64,000 nucleotides of DNA, taken from Sphingomonas sp. PP-CE-1A-559. Its GTDB lineage: Bacteria; Pseudomonadota; Alphaproteobacteria; Sphingomonadales; Sphingomonadaceae. Positions within the stretch are counted from its first letter, which is position 1. Each line of letters begins with the position of its first letter. Under the pieces are notes generated by a model. It was not told the origin of the DNA. It saw only the letters and a list, made by a program, of their open reading frames with translations, and ran no database searches. Position numbers and translations under genes: made by a program. This document shows positions 28,686 to 37,758 of the stretch, in pieces. The stretch covers positions 372,001 to 436,000 of the forward strand of contig NZ_SLYA01000001.1 of the NCBI RefSeq assembly GCF_004340965.1, in the 5' to 3' direction.

Positions 28686-29192
28686 TCAGCTCCCCTTGCG
28701 GCCGATCTTCTCGACGCGAGCGACCACTTCTTCGCGCACCGATTCCGGCACGAACTTGGCGATATTCCCGCCGTACAGTGCGATCTCCTTCACCAGTCGG
28801 CTCGCGATCGGCTGCAACGCGACGTCGGCCATCAGGAACACCGTCTCGACGCGCGGATTGATCTGCTGGTTCATCCCCGCCATCTGATATTCGTACTCGA
28901 AATCGGCGACGGCGCGCAGGCCGCGGACGATCACCTTCGCCCCCTGCCGCTCGGCAAAGTCCATCAGCAGCGAATCGAACGCGACCACTTCGATATCGCC
29001 ATCGACGTCCGCGACCTCGCGGCGCACCGTCGCCATTCGTTCCTCGATCGTGAACATCGGCGACTTCGACGGATTGGTCGTGACGCCGATCACCAGCCGG
29101 TCGACCAGCTTCGCGCCGCGCCGGATGATGTCCATATGACCCAACGTGACCGGATCGAAGGTCCCGGGGTAAACGCCAATCCGTGCGGTCAT
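28686..29192 (-). CDS. coaD: Phosphopantetheine adenylyltransferase
   Basis: A 168-residue enzyme making dephospho-CoA, the fourth step of CoA synthesis. The nucleotidyltransferase motif is GTFDPVTLGHMDII (TLGH, about 9-22) and the other family segment is RGLRAVADFEYEYQMAGMN. Length is typical. The start at ATG 29192 fits the family; an upstream extension overlaps ispA. Confidence 0.97.
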   Translation of the reverse strand: MTARIGVYPGTFDPVTLGHMDIIRRGAKLVDRLVIGVTTNPSKSPMFTIEERMATVRREVADVDGDIEVVAFDSLLMDFAERQGAKVIVRGLRAVADFEYEYQMAGMNQQINPRVETVFLMADVALQPIASRLVKEIALYGGNIAKFVPESVREEVVARVEKIGRKGS

Positions 29193-29214
29193 GTTGAACT
29201 CCCCGGTGATAGAC

Positions 29215-30105
29215 TTAGCGGTCGCGTTCGAGCACGAAACGGGCGATATCTCGCAACAGGTCGGCTTCCTTGCCGTAGCTATGGAGATGCGCGACCGCCT
29301 GATCGACGAGCATCCGCGCCTGTTCGCGCGCACGCTCGGGTCCGAGCAGCGACAGGAACGTCTCCTTGCCGGCGACCTCGTCCTTGCGCAGCGACTTGCC
29401 GACGACCGCCTCGTCGCCCTCGGCATCGAGCAGGTCGTCGGCGATCTGGAACGCCAGCCCAAGGTCGTGCGCGTAGCCACGCAGGCCCACGCGACCTTCC
29501 GGTGGCAGCCGTCCGAGGATCGCGCCAGCCTCGACCGACGCCGAGATCAGCGCGCCCGTCTTCATCTGCTGCAACCTGGTCACGGTGTTGAGGTCGAAGC
29601 GCGTGTTCTCCGCCTCGATGTCCATCTTCTGGCCGCCGGCCATGCCGTTCGGCCCGGAAGCCCGCGCGAGATCCATGACCAGTTCGATCCGCACGAACGG
29701 ATCGGCATGCGTCGCCGGATCGGCCAGGATCTCGAACGCCATCGCGTGCAGGCAATCGCCCGCCAGGATCGCGGTCGCCTCGTCGAACAGCTTGTGCACG
29801 GTCGGCTTGCCGCGGCGCATGTCGTCGTCGTCCATCGACGGCAGATCGTCGTGGATCAGCGAATAGACGTGGATCGCCTCGATCGCCGTCGCCGCCCGTG
29901 CCGAACATCCGCGTGCCACGTCGAACAGATTGGCGGTCGCGAACACGAGCAAGGGACGCAGTCGCTTACCGCCGCCGATCGCGGCATGCCGCATCGCGCG
30001 GTACAGGTCGCCGCGCGGATCGTCCGGAATGGTCAGCAGCTGGTCGAATTGCCGGTCGATCTCCGCGGAGACTTCGGCAAGCGCGGCATCAAGCGTGACG
30101 GGCAT
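29215..30105 (-). CDS. ispA: Farnesyl/geranyl diphosphate synthase (short-chain prenyltransferase)
   Basis: 296 residues. The first Asp-rich motif is DDLPSMDDDDMRRGKPTVH (about 85-103), the second is FQIADDLLDAEGD, with KTGALISASVEAGAILG between. These bind the allylic diphosphate through magnesium. The DDxxxxD spacing is that of bacterial farnesyl diphosphate synthases, supplying precursors for undecaprenyl phosphate, quinones and carotenoids. xseB lies 13 bp upstream, as in many bacteria. Confidence 0.94.
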   Translation of the reverse strand: MPVTLDAALAEVSAEIDRQFDQLLTIPDDPRGDLYRAMRHAAIGGGKRLRPLLVFATANLFDVARGCSARAATAIEAIHVYSLIHDDLPSMDDDDMRRGKPTVHKLFDEATAILAGDCLHAMAFEILADPATHADPFVRIELVMDLARASGPNGMAGGQKMDIEAENTRFDLNTVTRLQQMKTGALISASVEAGAILGRLPPEGRVGLRGYAHDLGLAFQIADDLLDAEGDEAVVGKSLRKDEVAGKETFLSLLGPERAREQARMLVDQAVAHLHSYGKEADLLRDIARFVLERDR

Positions 30106-30118
30106 CCCGCTCACCGCG

Positions 30119-30358
30119 TCAGCCCGCCGCGAACGGGCGGACGCCGGCAGGCTTGCCGTCGCCGTCGAGCCGGATCGCCTCGATCCGTGCCTGCGCCGCA
30201 TCGAGCCGGTCGGCACAACGCTGACGCAGCTTATTGCCGCGCTCGTACAGCTCGATCGCCTGCTGAAGCGGCGTGTCGCCACTTTCCAGCTTCCCGACGA
30301 TAAGCTCGAGTTCCTTCAGTGCATCCTCGAACGCGAGGTCTTCGATCGGCGTGTCCAT
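30119..30358 (-). CDS. xseB: Exodeoxyribonuclease VII small subunit
   Basis: 79 residues, the usual size. The family signature is LAFEDALKELELIVGKLESGDTPLQQAIELYERGNKLRQRC. It partners XseA (not in the window) in single-strand DNA degradation. It is the first gene of the xseB-ispA transcript. Confidence 0.94.
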   Translation of the reverse strand: MDTPIEDLAFEDALKELELIVGKLESGDTPLQQAIELYERGNKLRQRCADRLDAAQARIEAIRLDGDGKPAGVRPFAAG

Positions 30359-30431
30359 GTCCGTCGCTATGGCGCAGGCACGCGACGAGGGTCAAGGACG
30401 CGCGAGAGGGCGCCGGATATGCGGCACGCGC

Positions 30432-30629
30432 TTACCGCAGGCGGTTGACGGTCCAGGTGTACAAGACCGAGACACCGACCAGTCCGAAATCGACGACGGC
30501 CTGCATCCGGTGTGGCGAGGGGTCGCTCTTGTCGTGCGTGATCAGCCGGAAGTCTGCGGTCGGATGGCGCACGGCGAGCGTCACGAGCGCAAGCCCCGCC
30601 ACCGCCAACACAAGTTTCCGGTTCCGCAT
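30432..30629 (-). CDS. Small membrane protein
   Basis: 65 residues: RNRKLVLAVAGLALVTLAV forms one hydrophobic segment and VVDFGLVGVSVLYTWTV near the end a second. Start chosen at RNRKLVL; an upstream in-frame start would overlap the diguanylate cyclase gene. Family not recognised. Confidence 0.55.
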   Translation of the reverse strand: MRNRKLVLAVAGLALVTLAVRHPTADFRLITHDKSDPSPHRMQAVVDFGLVGVSVLYTWTVNRLR

Positions 30630-30690
30630 CGTCGATCTCCCAGACGTGCGATCATGGCTCACGCGTTGCCGTTTCGCAAGCGAACCGGCT

Positions 30691-32376
30691 TCAAGCGGCA
30701 ATCGGCAGTATGCCTGCGTCGCGCGACCGATCGCGCCCGGCGCCCTTGGCCGCGAACAGCGCGCGATCGGCGCTGCGATACAGCGCCTTCCAGTCGGATT
30801 CGCGCTGCAACGGCCCCGTACAGCAGCCGATGCTGGCGGTTATTGCCATGTCGAACGGCATGCGCTGGCTGCGTAATCGCTCGAGGATCGTGTCGGGCAG
30901 GACCGGCGTCGTCGCATCGATGAGAATGGCGAACTCCTCACCGCCGATCCTCGCGACCAGAGCGTCGGGCGGCACCGCGTTGCGCAACACTCGCGCCACG
31001 ACCCGCAGGACTTCGTCGCCGCCATCATGGCCGATCGTCTCGTTAACGTGCTTGAAGTGATCGACATCCGCGATCAGCAGCATCTGATCGCCCGACCGTC
31101 CGATCGCGCGATCCAGGAATGCACGGCGATTGAGCAACCCTGTCAGCGGCTCGGTATCCGCCAGCAACCGCGCCGCGATCTCCTGTTCGCGCGCGTCGTC
31201 GCGTTCGACGCTGAGCAGGCGAATCCGGTACGCGATCGCCAGGCTGGACAGCAGCGCCTCCAGCATCATGGAGATCATCGTCGAATTATCGATCCAGAAA
31301 CTCCACGACATCAGCCCCAGCGCACCGGCGATCCGCAGGCTGGCAAAGACGATGGGCGCACCCCAGGCGAGCGTGAACATCCAGAGGTAGCTGCTGCGGA
31401 CCCGCCAGGCTCGGTACAGCACAGGCGGCACCAACGCGATCAGCGGAATGTAACTGAGCGTCAGCAACCGATCGAGCCAGTAGATCTGCCACGGCGCCAG
31501 GATCGCGAACGCAATTCCGGACGTGGCGAGCGTCGCGAGCGCCACGTTGCTGGCGGGGCGCGGCCAACCATCGAACACCGCACGCTCGAAAAAAGCGCGT
31601 GCGAAGACCAGGACCATGCCCGCACAGATCGCCAGCAAACATACGTTGAGTTTCAAGCGGACGTTGTTGTCGAGCGACGGCACAAGCTGGCCCAGCGCGG
31701 CTGACGACGAAAAGGCGTACCCGAGCAAGCACAGTACCAGAAGGCAGTAGACCGGCTGGAACGACTGTCGAAGCGCACCCCACAACGCCAGATTGTAGAC
31801 GATCAACGCGATCGCCATCCCGCCGAAGCTTGCATACAGCGCCGACAGGATGATCTCGCTCTCTGCGGCTTCTGCGGCCGTTGCGAGTGTCGGCCCGAGT
31901 ACGACGCCCCGCAAATTCGCCGAACCCTCGACGTGCCAAAGCAGGCGGACGGGGGGCGCAACGTGCGGCGGCAGCGTCAGAGATAGGGTTGCGCCGATCA
32001 TGAGATGGCGGCCGGACGTGCGACTGGTGAACCCGGTACGGCGGATTGCGCCGTCTGCATAAAGAACGAAGAGCGTGACGCGATCCTGCCAGACGCTCGC
32101 GGTCAGGGCACGCAGATCAGGGATGTGCGTCAGGTTCGTCGGCAAAACCTGCGACAGAACCCAGAAATCGCCGGACCCATAGGCCGACTGGGGCGTGGTG
32201 CAGTCGAACCGTGAAGGCGTTCGAAACAAGGCAGGGACGGAAATTGCTGGAGTAGCCCGCATAATACAGACATCGAGCAGTTGCCCGGTCCGGGCCTCGG
32301 CCGGTGCAGCACCGAGCATCGCCAACGCCGTCGCAACGATGCCGATGAGCCAAGTGATACGAAACCCGAACGTCAT
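30691..32376 (-). CDS. Diguanylate cyclase with 7TM (7TMR-DISM-like) sensor
   Basis: 561 residues. A signal segment precedes an extracytoplasmic beta-rich domain (about 35-180). Seven hydrophobic segments follow (about 185-375), the arrangement of 7TMR-DISM receptors. The C-terminal GGDEF domain has DTEPLTGLLNRRAFLD, LLIADVDHFKHVNETIGHDGGDEVL and the active-site form ARIGGEEFAIL, so cyclase activity is likely. No RxxD inhibitory site stands five residues before it (PDALVARIGGEEF). It lies alone, with 285 bp to clpA. Confidence 0.9.
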   Translation of the reverse strand: MTFGFRITWLIGIVATALAMLGAAPAEARTGQLLDVCIMRATPAISVPALFRTPSRFDCTTPQSAYGSGDFWVLSQVLPTNLTHIPDLRALTASVWQDRVTLFVLYADGAIRRTGFTSRTSGRHLMIGATLSLTLPPHVAPPVRLLWHVEGSANLRGVVLGPTLATAAEAAESEIILSALYASFGGMAIALIVYNLALWGALRQSFQPVYCLLVLCLLGYAFSSSAALGQLVPSLDNNVRLKLNVCLLAICAGMVLVFARAFFERAVFDGWPRPASNVALATLATSGIAFAILAPWQIYWLDRLLTLSYIPLIALVPPVLYRAWRVRSSYLWMFTLAWGAPIVFASLRIAGALGLMSWSFWIDNSTMISMMLEALLSSLAIAYRIRLLSVERDDAREQEIAARLLADTEPLTGLLNRRAFLDRAIGRSGDQMLLIADVDHFKHVNETIGHDGGDEVLRVVARVLRNAVPPDALVARIGGEEFAILIDATTPVLPDTILERLRSQRMPFDMAITASIGCCTGPLQRESDWKALYRSADRALFAAKGAGRDRSRDAGILPIAA

Positions 32377-32623
32377 GCAGACACCGTCTAAGCCGCCTTC
32401 GCCAATTAATGGTAAAGAGGCGCCCGTACGATGGCGTAATCAATCGGATTTCGACCATACTGGATCGATTTATGCCGATTTGGCTCGCAATTCGAACCGC
32501 GCTATTGGCTTCGTGACGTCGCTTCGTCCTCACCGCCGATCCAGTCCTAGCGACAGAACAGGGCGCGAACCGAAAGAGGATTGGTAGAACTGAGAGTGCT
32601 GTTCATCCAGCCACCTCAAATCA

Positions 32624-32653
32624 AACCTGGTCCAGCTCTCGCTGAACCAGGTT
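32624..32653 (-). terminator. Possible terminator downstream of clpA
   Basis: AACCTGGT and ACCAGGTT around a 14-base loop, with nearby ATCAA/TTGAT extending the stem. It is 9 bp after the clpA stop. The T-run is weak on the clpA strand. Confidence 0.5.
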
Positions 32654-32661
32654 GATAATCG

Positions 32662-34980
32662 TTAGCTGGCGTCGACCGTCTCGGTCTTGCCCTTCTTCTT
32701 GGGCTTCTTGGGCGCGGCAGGCTCGATCGCGAACGACAGCGCGCCGTCCTTCATCTTCACCGTCACCTCGCCGCCATGGACCAGCTTGCCGAACAGCAGT
32801 TCCTCGGCGAGCGGCTGCTTGATCTTCTCCTGGATCAGGCGACCCATCGGCCGTGCACCGTACAGCTTGTCGTAGCCCTTGGTCGTGAGCCACGCCTTCG
32901 ACTCGTCGTCGAGGACGATGTGCACGCCGCGATCCGCCAGCTGGAGCTCGAGCTGGAGGATGAACTTGTCCACTACCCGCGCCACCACTTCGGTCGGCAG
33001 GTACCCGAACGGCACCACCGCATCGAGACGATTGCGGAATTCCGGCGTGAACATCTTCGTCACGGCCACCTCGTCCTCGCCCTCACGCGACAGGTTGCCG
33101 AAGCCGACCGTCTCGCGTGCCATGTCGCTGGCACCCGCATTGGTCGTCATGATCAGGATGACGTTGCGGAAATCGACCGACTTGCCATGCTGGTCGGTTA
33201 GCCGCCCGTTATCCATCACCTGCAACAAGATGTTGAACAGGTCCGGATGCGCCTTCTCGATCTCGTCAAGCAACAGGACGCAGTGCGGGTTCTGATCGAT
33301 CGCATCGGTCAGCAGACCACCCTGGTCGAACCCGACATAGCCCGGAGGCGCACCGATCAGACGGCTGACCGAATGCCGCTCCATATATTCGGACATGTCG
33401 AACCGCTGGAGCGGAATGCCGAGGATCGTCGACAGCTGCTTGGCGACTTCGGTCTTGCCGACACCGGTAGGCCCGGTGAACAGATAATTGCCGATCGGCT
33501 TCTCCGGCTCGCGCAGACCCGCCCGCGCCAGCTTGATCGCCGACGACAGCTTCTCGATCGCCGCATTCTGCCCGAACACTACGCGCTTCAGATCCGTCTC
33601 AAGCGTGGCCAATGCCAGCTTGTCATCGGTCGAGACCGACTTCGGCGGGATCCGTGCCATCGTCGCGATGACCTGTTCGATCTCCTTGGGGGTGATCGTC
33701 TTCTTCCGCTTGTTCGGCGGCACCAGCATCTGCATCGCGCCGACCTCGTCGATCACGTCGATCGCCTTGTCCGGCAGCTTGCGGTCGTTGATGTACCGCG
33801 CCGACAGCTCGACCGCCGACTTGATCGCATCGGGGGTGTACTTGACGTTGTGGTGATCCTCGAACGCCGAGCGCAGGCCCGCGAGGATCTTGATGGTGTC
33901 CTCGATCGTCGGCTCGTTGACATCGATCTTCTGGAAGCGCCGCAGCAACGCGCGATCCTTCTCGAAGTGATTGCGGAACTCCTTGTACGTCGTCGAGCCG
34001 ATGCACCGGATCGTACCGCCCGACAAAGCCGGCTTGAGCAGGTTCGACGCATCCATAGCGCCGCCACTCGTCGCACCCGCACCGATCACGGTGTGGATCT
34101 CGTCGATGAACAGCACCGCGTCAGGCAGCTTCTCGAGTTCGTTGACGACCGCCTTCAGTCGCTCCTCGAAGTCGCCACGATACCGCGTACCGGCCAGCAA
34201 TGCGCCCATATCGAGAGAATAGATCACCGCTGGCAACAGCACGTCGGGCACGTCGCCCTCGACGATCTTCCGCGCCAGGCCTTCCGCGATCGCGGTCTTG
34301 CCAACGCCGGGATCACCGACATAGAGCGGGTTGTTCTTCGACCGGCGGCACAGGATCTGGATCGTGCGATCCACTTCCGGCCCGCGCCCGATCAGGGGAT
34401 CGACCTTGCCGTTCTTGGCCTTCTCGTTGAGGTCGACCGTGAATTGCTTGAGCGCGCTTTCCGTCTTGCCCTTCTCCTGTCCCTTGGCCGGCTTCTCGTC
34501 GTCCGCACCCTTTGGCGTGGATGCTTCGGTCGCATGCTGTCCGCCCTTGCCGACACCGTGGCTGATGAAGCTGACCGCATCGAGGCGGCTCATGTCCTGC
34601 TGTTGCAAGAAATAGACGGCATAGCTCTCGCGCTCGCTGAACAAGGCGACGAGCACGTTGGCGCCGGTCACTTCGTCGCGGCCCGAGGACTGGACGTGCA
34701 GGATCGCGCGCTGGACGACGCGCTGGAACCCGCTGGTGGGGGAGGGATCGGTCGCCGCATCGACCTTCAGCGCATCGAGTTCGCTGTCGAGGTAGTGCGA
34801 GACGGTGTTCTTCAGATCGCCGATCTCGACGTTGCACGCGGTCATGACCTTCGACGCATGTTCGTCGTCGATCAGCGCGAGCAGCAGATGCTCCAGCGTC
34901 GCATATTCGTGGCGCCGGGACGATGCCGCCTCGAGCGCCTTGTGCAGCGTGGTCTCGAGGGCGGGTGCAAATGATGGCAT
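32662..34980 (-). CDS. clpA: ATP-dependent Clp protease ATP-binding subunit ClpA
   Basis: A 772-residue Hsp100 unfoldase feeding ClpP. The N-domain (about 1-150) begins PSFAPALETTLHKALEAASSRRHEY. The first AAA+ module has Walker A GDPGVGKTAIAEG and Walker B VLFIDEIHT; the second has GPTGVGKTEVAKQ and CVLLLDEIEKAHPD. There is no ClpB-type middle coiled coil, which separates it from ClpB. The C-terminal tail is Lys-rich. The adaptor gene clpS, often next to clpA, is not adjacent here. Confidence 0.96.
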   Translation of the reverse strand: MPSFAPALETTLHKALEAASSRRHEYATLEHLLLALIDDEHASKVMTACNVEIGDLKNTVSHYLDSELDALKVDAATDPSPTSGFQRVVQRAILHVQSSGRDEVTGANVLVALFSERESYAVYFLQQQDMSRLDAVSFISHGVGKGGQHATEASTPKGADDEKPAKGQEKGKTESALKQFTVDLNEKAKNGKVDPLIGRGPEVDRTIQILCRRSKNNPLYVGDPGVGKTAIAEGLARKIVEGDVPDVLLPAVIYSLDMGALLAGTRYRGDFEERLKAVVNELEKLPDAVLFIDEIHTVIGAGATSGGAMDASNLLKPALSGGTIRCIGSTTYKEFRNHFEKDRALLRRFQKIDVNEPTIEDTIKILAGLRSAFEDHHNVKYTPDAIKSAVELSARYINDRKLPDKAIDVIDEVGAMQMLVPPNKRKKTITPKEIEQVIATMARIPPKSVSTDDKLALATLETDLKRVVFGQNAAIEKLSSAIKLARAGLREPEKPIGNYLFTGPTGVGKTEVAKQLSTILGIPLQRFDMSEYMERHSVSRLIGAPPGYVGFDQGGLLTDAIDQNPHCVLLLDEIEKAHPDLFNILLQVMDNGRLTDQHGKSVDFRNVILIMTTNAGASDMARETVGFGNLSREGEDEVAVTKMFTPEFRNRLDAVVPFGYLPTEVVARVVDKFILQLELQLADRGVHIVLDDESKAWLTTKGYDKLYGARPMGRLIQEKIKQPLAEELLFGKLVHGGEVTVKMKDGALSFAIEPAAPKKPKKKGKTETVDAS

Positions 34981-35123
34981 TTACAATACTCCTGTCGGGC
35001 CGCGAGAACGCGAGCCCTTTGCCACTATGTCGGAACTGATATCGGTCGCATCAAGCACTTGAACCCGGCCCCGTCCGTTCCTGCGCTGCCTAAATGCGAC
35101 GCTTGTGGAGGCGGGCAGCGCGA

Positions 35124-35318
35124 TCACCGCCTGAAGAGGTCGTCGGCGCTGGCGCGGTGACTGACCGCGCGGTCCTTCTTCAGCTGGCAGCGCGCGATCT
35201 CGCCCTGCAGCACGGTGATCCGCGCATCGAGCTCGGCGACCGACAACGGATCGAGGTCCTGTCGCACGAGCGCGTCGAGCAGATCGTCGGGACGGGAGGG
35301 GGTGTCGTCCGGTTCCAT
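35124..35318 (-). CDS. DUF1192 family protein
   Basis: 64 residues. The core SVAELDARITVLQGEIARCQLKKDRAVSHRASADDLFR matches the short helical DUF1192 family, common in Alphaproteobacteria. It is probably a coiled coil. It is divergent from the quinone oxidoreductase gene, which is a usual arrangement. An upstream in-frame start would reach into that promoter, so ATG 35318 is used. Confidence 0.85.
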   Translation of the reverse strand: MEPDDTPSRPDDLLDALVRQDLDPLSVAELDARITVLQGEIARCQLKKDRAVSHRASADDLFRR

Positions 35319-35390
35319 AGTTTCTGTAACGTTGACCCGCACCCGAGTGATGTCAATAAGGCGCGGAAATCTAAAGGGACGTGACGAGCA

Positions 35391-36422
35391 ATGACCGCGA
35401 TACCCGAAAACCAATCCAGTAACTTACGTGTACCCGAGGTGATGAAGGCGATCGATCCGGAACAGCCCGGCGGTCCCGAAGTGCTGGTCCTCGTCGACCG
35501 TCCCGTGCCCAAGCCGGGGCAGGGCGAGGTGCTGGTCAAGGTGGCAGCCGCCGGGGTCAACCGACCGGAGGTGATGCAGCGCCAGGGCAAGTATCCGCCG
35601 CCGCCGGGTGCCCCCTCGATTCTCGGCATGGAAATCTCCGGCACGATCGTCGCAGTCGGCGAAGGCGTCGGCGACGAACAGATCGGCCAGCTCGTCTGCG
35701 CGCTGATCTCGGGCGGCGCGTATGCGGAATATGCGGTCGCGCCGTTCGGCCAGTGCCTCCCCGTCCCCGAGGCGCTGACGATGGTCGAGGCGGCGGCGAT
35801 GCCCGAGACGCTCTTCACCGTCTGGACCAACCTGTTCGAGCGCGCCTACGCGATGGAGGGCGATACGGTCCTTGTCCACGGCGGCACTTCGGGCATTGGC
35901 ACGATGGCGATCGGGCTGTGCAACGTCTTCGGCATCGACATCATCGTGACGGCCGGCTCGAAGGCCAAGTGCGAAGCTGCGCTGAGCCTCGGCGCGACGC
36001 ACGCGATCGACTACAAGTCCGAGGATTTCGTCGAGCGCGTGAAGGAGATCACCGGCGGCAAGGGCGTCGCGGCGGTGCTCGACATGGTCGGTGGCGACTA
36101 CGTCCCGCGCAACCTGCAATGCCTCGCGGAAGACGGCCGGCATGTGTCGATCGCGGTCATGGGTGGCGCGACGGCGACCGTCCCCCTGTTCGAGATCATG
36201 CGCCGCCGCCTGACGCTGACCGGCTCGACGCTCCGCCCGCGCGACACGGCGTTCAAGTCGCTGGTGGCGGACGAATTGTCGCGGACGGTTTGGCCACATG
36301 TCGAGGCCGGGAAGCTGAAGCCCGTGATCGACCGCACCTTCGCGTTTGCGGACGCACCGGCGGCACACACGCGGATGGAAGCGGGCGACCACGTCGGGAA
36401 GATCGTGCTGACGATGGAGTGA
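35391..36422 (+). CDS. NAD(P)H-quinone oxidoreductase (zinc-free MDR family)
   Basis: A 343-residue quinone oxidoreductase of the medium-chain dehydrogenase family. The GroES-like domain has EVLVKVAAAGVNRPEVMQRQGKYPPPPGAPSILGME. The cofactor site is VHGGTSGIGTMAIGL. YKSEDFVERVKEITGGKGVAAVLDMVGG is typical of the PIG3/Qor branch. Zinc ligands are lacking. It may reduce quinones or act as an enoyl reductase; exact substrate unknown. The true start could be at Met 18 (MKAIDPEQPGG). Confidence 0.9.
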   Translation: MTAIPENQSSNLRVPEVMKAIDPEQPGGPEVLVLVDRPVPKPGQGEVLVKVAAAGVNRPEVMQRQGKYPPPPGAPSILGMEISGTIVAVGEGVGDEQIGQLVCALISGGAYAEYAVAPFGQCLPVPEALTMVEAAAMPETLFTVWTNLFERAYAMEGDTVLVHGGTSGIGTMAIGLCNVFGIDIIVTAGSKAKCEAALSLGATHAIDYKSEDFVERVKEITGGKGVAAVLDMVGGDYVPRNLQCLAEDGRHVSIAVMGGATATVPLFEIMRRRLTLTGSTLRPRDTAFKSLVADELSRTVWPHVEAGKLKPVIDRTFAFADAPAAHTRMEAGDHVGKIVLTME

Positions 36423-36442
36423 GGGGTACGCCACTAATGCCG

Positions 36443-36546
36443 CCACCCCGGCGAAGGCCGGGGCCCAAGTGGGAAGGTCGTTGTGATGAAGCACACCGGG
36501 TCCTTACTCAGCATCCCCATTTGGGCCCCGGCCTTCGCCGGGGTGG
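36443..36546. repeat. Family A palindromic element, gene-free copy (104 bp)
   Basis: Arms CCACCCCGGCGAAGGCCGGG and inverse, with the inner part GCCCAAGTGGG / CCCATTTGGGC slightly diverged. It is exactly as long as the copy at 52202-52305, with an unrelated interior. The ends match those around the GIY-YIG gene. Confidence 0.9.
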
Positions 36547-36561
36547 AATTGTATCTCGTTC

Positions 36562-36606
36562 TCCCGCGAAGGCGGGAGCCCAGTCTGGATTCCCGCCTTC
36601 GCGGGA
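36562..36606. repeat. Family B palindromic element (45 bp), copy 1
   Basis: TCCCGCGAAGGCGGGA, then GCCCAGTCTGGAT, then TCCCGCCTTCGCGGGA. It is 15 bp after a family A element. Four other copies of the same length lie at 39693, 42045, 43128 and (inverted) 58569. Confidence 0.9.
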
Positions 36607-36636
36607 AAACAATCTATCCTCGCCCATGACTTGGAA

Positions 36637-36665
36637 CAGTCACCGGACTGCGACCACCCTGTAAC
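36637..36665 (+). promoter_or_regulatory. Possible Pho box upstream of the plcP-like gene
   Basis: Three half-sites at 11-bp periods: CAGTCAC-cgga-CTGCGAC-cacc-CTGTAAC. The known PhoB box is a tandem of CTGTCAT/C units with 4-bp spacers. A possible -10 (TAATAC, 36676-36681) starts 10 bp after it, the usual PhoB promoter geometry. Matches are imperfect, so this is an inference supported by the phosphate-related gene behind it. Confidence 0.45.
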
Positions 36666-36714
36666 AATACTCGCCTAATACTCGCGACAAGGATAGTTTT
36701 GCGGGGGCAGGCTC

Positions 36715-37599
36715 ATGAACGCCATCACGACGTTTTCGCCATCTAGCTTCGTTGGCGCCGACATCACCGATATCGCCGACTTCATCCACTCCCGGCCCGC
36801 CGTACCCGAGCCGGTCGTCGAGCGGCGCCAGTATCGCACGATCTGGATCTCCGACGTCCATCTCGGCACCCGCGGCTGCAATGCCGGGATGCTCAACGAC
36901 TTCCTCGATCACGTCGACAGCGAGACGATGTACCTGGTCGGCGACATGATCGACGGCTGGCGGCTCAAGAAGAAATTTTACTGGCCCGCCGCGCACAACG
37001 ACGTGATCTGGCGCCTGCTCAAGCGCGCCAAGCGCGGCACCCGCGTCGTCTACATCCCCGGCAACCACGACGAAGTGTTCCGGCAATATTCCGGCCTCGA
37101 CCTGGGGGGCATCTCGATCCGCCACAACGCGATCCACGAGACGGCTGACGGTCGCCGCCTGCTGGTCCTCCACGGCGACGAGTTCGATGCGATCACGCTC
37201 GCACACCGATGGGTCGCGCATATCGGCGACGCCGCCTACACGATGCTGATGGGCCTCAACCGCTGGGTCAACGGCGCCCGCCGCCGCATGGGCATGCCTT
37301 ATTGGTCGCTGTCGAAGCACGCCAAGGCCAAGGTCAAGAACGCGGTCGCCTTCATCTCGCACTTCGAGGAAGTCGTCGCGCACGCCGCCGGCGTCCGCGG
37401 TGTCGAAGGCGTGGTCTGCGGCCACATCCACACCGCCGAAATGCGCGAGATCGCGGGCATCGCTTACTACAACGACGGCGACTGGGTCGAAGGCTGCACG
37501 GCCTTGGTCGAGCATTTCGATGGCCGCATGGAGCTCCTCCACTGGGGCGACGAAATCGCCGCCCGCGAACGCGACAAGGTCATAGCCCTGGCCGCCTGA
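36715..37599 (+). CDS. PlcP-like calcineurin-family phosphoesterase (UDP-2,3-diacylglucosamine hydrolase-like)
   Basis: A 294-residue metallophosphoesterase. Motifs in order: DVHLGTRGC (metal ligands Asp and His), VGDMIDGWRLKKKFYWP, PGNHDEVFR, LVLHGDEFDAI, and GHIHTAEMREI. Databases often call this branch LpxH-like. The GTRGC, WRLKKKFYWPAAHND and GDWVEGCTALVEH segments, plus the glycosyltransferase gene behind it, match the PlcP group known from rhizobia and marine Alphaproteobacteria, a phospholipase C that acts in phosphate-limited membrane lipid remodelling. This is recalled family knowledge. The family F repeat separates it from the next gene. Confidence 0.75.
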   Translation: MNAITTFSPSSFVGADITDIADFIHSRPAVPEPVVERRQYRTIWISDVHLGTRGCNAGMLNDFLDHVDSETMYLVGDMIDGWRLKKKFYWPAAHNDVIWRLLKRAKRGTRVVYIPGNHDEVFRQYSGLDLGGISIRHNAIHETADGRRLLVLHGDEFDAITLAHRWVAHIGDAAYTMLMGLNRWVNGARRRMGMPYWSLSKHAKAKVKNAVAFISHFEEVVAHAAGVRGVEGVVCGHIHTAEMREIAGIAYYNDGDWVEGCTALVEHFDGRMELLHWGDEIAARERDKVIALAA

Positions 37600-37604
37600 C
37601 TTAA

Positions 37605-37741
37605 CCCCCTCCCCGTCGGGGAGAGGGCAAGCCGCGTCAGCGGCGCGGGTGAGGGCAAGTCCGCAACGCCAGTTGAAGCGTGCCCTCACCCTCCCACCCG
37701 GCTGCGCCGGCCGGGCCCCTCCCTCTCCCGACGGGAGAGGG
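37605..37741. repeat. Family F palindromic element, second copy
   Basis: Arms CCCCCTCCCCGTCGGGGAGA and CCTCTCCCGACGGGAGAGG-like, with the internal GGGTGAGGGCA / TGCCCTCACCC pair. As at 1278-1410, it occupies a gap between two co-oriented, functionally linked genes. Confidence 0.8.
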
Positions 37742-37758
37742 TAAGAAAGGATAAGCGG

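Noticed and set aside
36715..37599. Calling the phosphoesterase LpxH
   Set aside because: The motif context and the glycosyltransferase partner fit the PlcP branch better; a lipid A role cannot be excluded without phylogeny.
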